Origin: Sphingobacterium sp.
Lineage (GTDB): Bacteria; Bacteroidota; Bacteroidia; SpSt-205
Direction of reading: 5' to 3'
DNA: 6,437 bases
Assembly: GCA_028276345.1 (NCBI GenBank)
Contig: JAPYWM010000078.1
Location: forward strand, 1 to 6,437
The position numbers were made by a program, and so were the translations under genes. Under the pieces are notes generated by a model. That model had not been told where the DNA came from. It ran no database searches and was given only the letters and a program-made list of their open reading frames with translations. Shown in pieces: positions 5,424-6,437 of the stretch (its first letter is position 1; every line of letters starts with the position of its first letter).

Positions 5424-6365
5424 ATGGGGTGGCTGGGGGGGCTGGTATGGCTGCAAGTGCAGCTATTTGCAGTAGGCGATGCAGGGGCTTTGACGGAGCG
5501 GCAGGTTCGCCTCTACAAGCAGCACTGGCAAGCGGCCGCCACAGAGCAGGACATTTTGGTATGGTTAGGTGATAACATTTACCCGGCGGGCCTTACGGGA
5601 AGTCGGCGTAGTCGACGGCGCTGGGCGCGTGTGGTGGAGGTGTCCCGGCGCTTCCCAGGAAAGGTCTACGTTACCCCCGGCAATCACGACTGGAAGGCTG
5701 ACCTACCGGGACTTCAGGCCTGTGCGCAGGACCTCCCCCATCTGCCACCCCCAGGCGAAATGGGCCCGGCATGGATAAGGGAGGGGGGCTATCTGCTCAT
5801 CTTCATAGACTCGGAGCAGTACATTCGGAAAGGCGGGCAAGCATTCTTGTGGGGGAGGTTGGATTCGCTGCTTGCGCAGGTGCCGGATACGGTCTGGCCG
5901 GTCGTGGTCTTACATCATCCGCCGCTGACCGCGGGTCTGCATGGCGGGCACTTTCCGCTGGGGGCGCACCTGTTTCCCTTGCGAACCCTCAGTCGGTACC
6001 TATATGTGCCCCTCCCGGGCCTGGGAAGTGTCTTTATCTGGCTCAGAAAAGCAGCCCGTCATCCGACCGATCAGGCCTATCCCGCTTATCGGGCCTTAGC
6101 CGATAGCCTACGCCATCGCGCTACCCGCAGCCACCGCCCCCTCGTGTTTCTCTCAGGGCATGATCATAATCTCCAAGTGCATCGGGAAGGGCAAGGAACC
6201 TTCATTGTGAGTGGGAGTGGGTGTAAAACCGAGCCCGTGGCCCGGCGGCGGGCCCTCTGGGCCAAAGCACAAGTAGGATACTGGATTGGCAGAAAAGACC
6301 AGTGGGAAGCCTACGCCCTATCCCCACGGCCTAAACTTCTATACCGCCACACCCTTTCCCCATAA
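5424..6365 (+). CDS. Calcineurin-like metallophosphoesterase
   Basis: This 313-residue protein has the full set of dinuclear-metal motifs of the calcineurin-like family: GDAG (18-21, purple acid phosphatase style rather than D-x-H), GDNIYP (49-54), GNHDW (86-90), LHHPP (163-167) and GHDHN (245-249). Between the last two lies an insertion of about 75 residues with HLFPL (182-186) and a YVPLPGLGS (194-202) segment. I associate this with a Bacteroidota group in which the phosphoesterase is fused to a C-terminal surface-antigen-type outer membrane barrel. Here the protein ends soon after the catalytic domain, with no barrel. The N-terminus (1-16) is hydrophobic but lacks basic residues and runs directly into the first catalytic strand, so export is uncertain. 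The ATG at 5424 is the only option, because an in-frame TGA lies at 5415-5417. It starts two bases after the SPOR-like gene's stop, with no Shine-Dalgarno sequence, so translation is probably coupled. The phosphoester substrate cannot be predicted. Confidence 0.9.
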   Translation: MGWLGGLVWLQVQLFAVGDAGALTERQVRLYKQHWQAAATEQDILVWLGDNIYPAGLTGSRRSRRRWARVVEVSRRFPGKVYVTPGNHDWKADLPGLQACAQDLPHLPPPGEMGPAWIREGGYLLIFIDSEQYIRKGGQAFLWGRLDSLLAQVPDTVWPVVVLHHPPLTAGLHGGHFPLGAHLFPLRTLSRYLYVPLPGLGSVFIWLRKAARHPTDQAYPAYRALADSLRHRATRSHRPLVFLSGHDHNLQVHREGQGTFIVSGSGCKTEPVARRRALWAKAQVGYWIGRKDQWEAYALSPRPKLLYRHTLSP

Positions 6366-6437
6366 GGTGGTGTGAGGGCATCGGGTGCTGGGGATGGCTG
6401 GCTGGGAAGTCCGGGAGGTAGGTATGGCCTAAGGTCT

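Noticed and set aside
5435..5441. G7 tract near the start of the phosphoesterase, and a similar C7 (G7 on coding strand) at 1313-1319 in the peptidase, as phase-variable sites
   Set aside because: Seven-base G runs are expected by chance in GC-rich coding DNA, and these genes are probably not surface-variable. Kept only as a note.
6348..6374. CACACC / GGTGTG hairpin around the phosphoesterase stop codon as a terminator
   Set aside because: The stem is six base pairs with a 15-base loop and no T run follows, so it is too weak to call.
6366..6437. Coding potential in the right flank on either strand
   Set aside because: The minus frames are open from the edge for about 30-40 codons with no recognisable motif. 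The plus frame has only a 12-codon ORF at 6393.

Overview
The window looks like a compact, GC-rich (roughly 60% by eye) piece of a Bacteroidota chromosome. Four signs point there. (1) Two proteins end in what look like type IX secretion (T9SS) C-terminal sorting domains. (2) Matches to the Bacteroidota sigma -7 element TAnnTTTG sit directly in front of start codons, and there are no Shine-Dalgarno sequences. (3) Three exported proteins have signal peptides ending in A followed by Q. (4) The families present (CxxCH/Reelin-like choice-anchor protein, FG-GAP repeat protein with a sorting domain, SPOR-like coiled-coil protein, 'GDNIYP' metallophosphoesterase) are typical of that phylum. I cannot place it lower than phylum.

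Layout, left to right. 123-392 (-): an 89-residue exported Pro/Ala/Gln-rich protein with a His-rich tail. Its stop codon lies inside a 72-bp tandem duplication, and the reading frame continues past the stop to 33-35. 393-467: a 75-bp divergent intergenic region with a promoter in each direction. 468-1271 (+): an exported protein with one CxxCH haem-type motif, a choice-anchor V/Reelin-like domain and a T9SS tail. 1246-2622 (-): an M20 family dipeptidase with all metal and catalytic residues, overlapping the previous gene tail to tail by 26 bp. 2645-4744 (-): a 699-residue exported FG-GAP/VCBS-repeat protein with a T9SS sorting domain and a G9 tract in its coding strand. 4745-4773: a 29-bp divergent promoter region built on a perfect 8-bp inverted repeat. 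4774-5421 (+): an exported coiled-coil protein with a SPOR-like C-terminal domain. 5424-6365 (+): a calcineurin-like metallophosphoesterase two bases after the previous stop. 1-32 and 6366-6437 are flanks in which I see no supportable gene.

The exported proteins, T9SS substrates and SPOR-like protein suggest a cell-envelope neighbourhood, but the genes do not form a recognisable single pathway. The M20 peptidase and the FG-GAP gene are co-oriented, 22 bp apart. The SPOR-like gene and the phosphoesterase form a two-gene operon.

The most notable observations are regulatory and evolutionary. A TAnnTTTG-like element lies only 4-6 bases upstream of the ATG of four genes, which implies leaderless or nearly leaderless mRNAs. 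A divergent promoter pair is compressed into 29 bp with an inverted repeat. A G9 tract in a surface-protein gene is placed so that loss of one G creates an immediate stop and gain of one G also removes the sorting domain. A one-base Lys-to-stop change appears to have truncated the repeat gene. I did not find a clearly new defence or mobile system.
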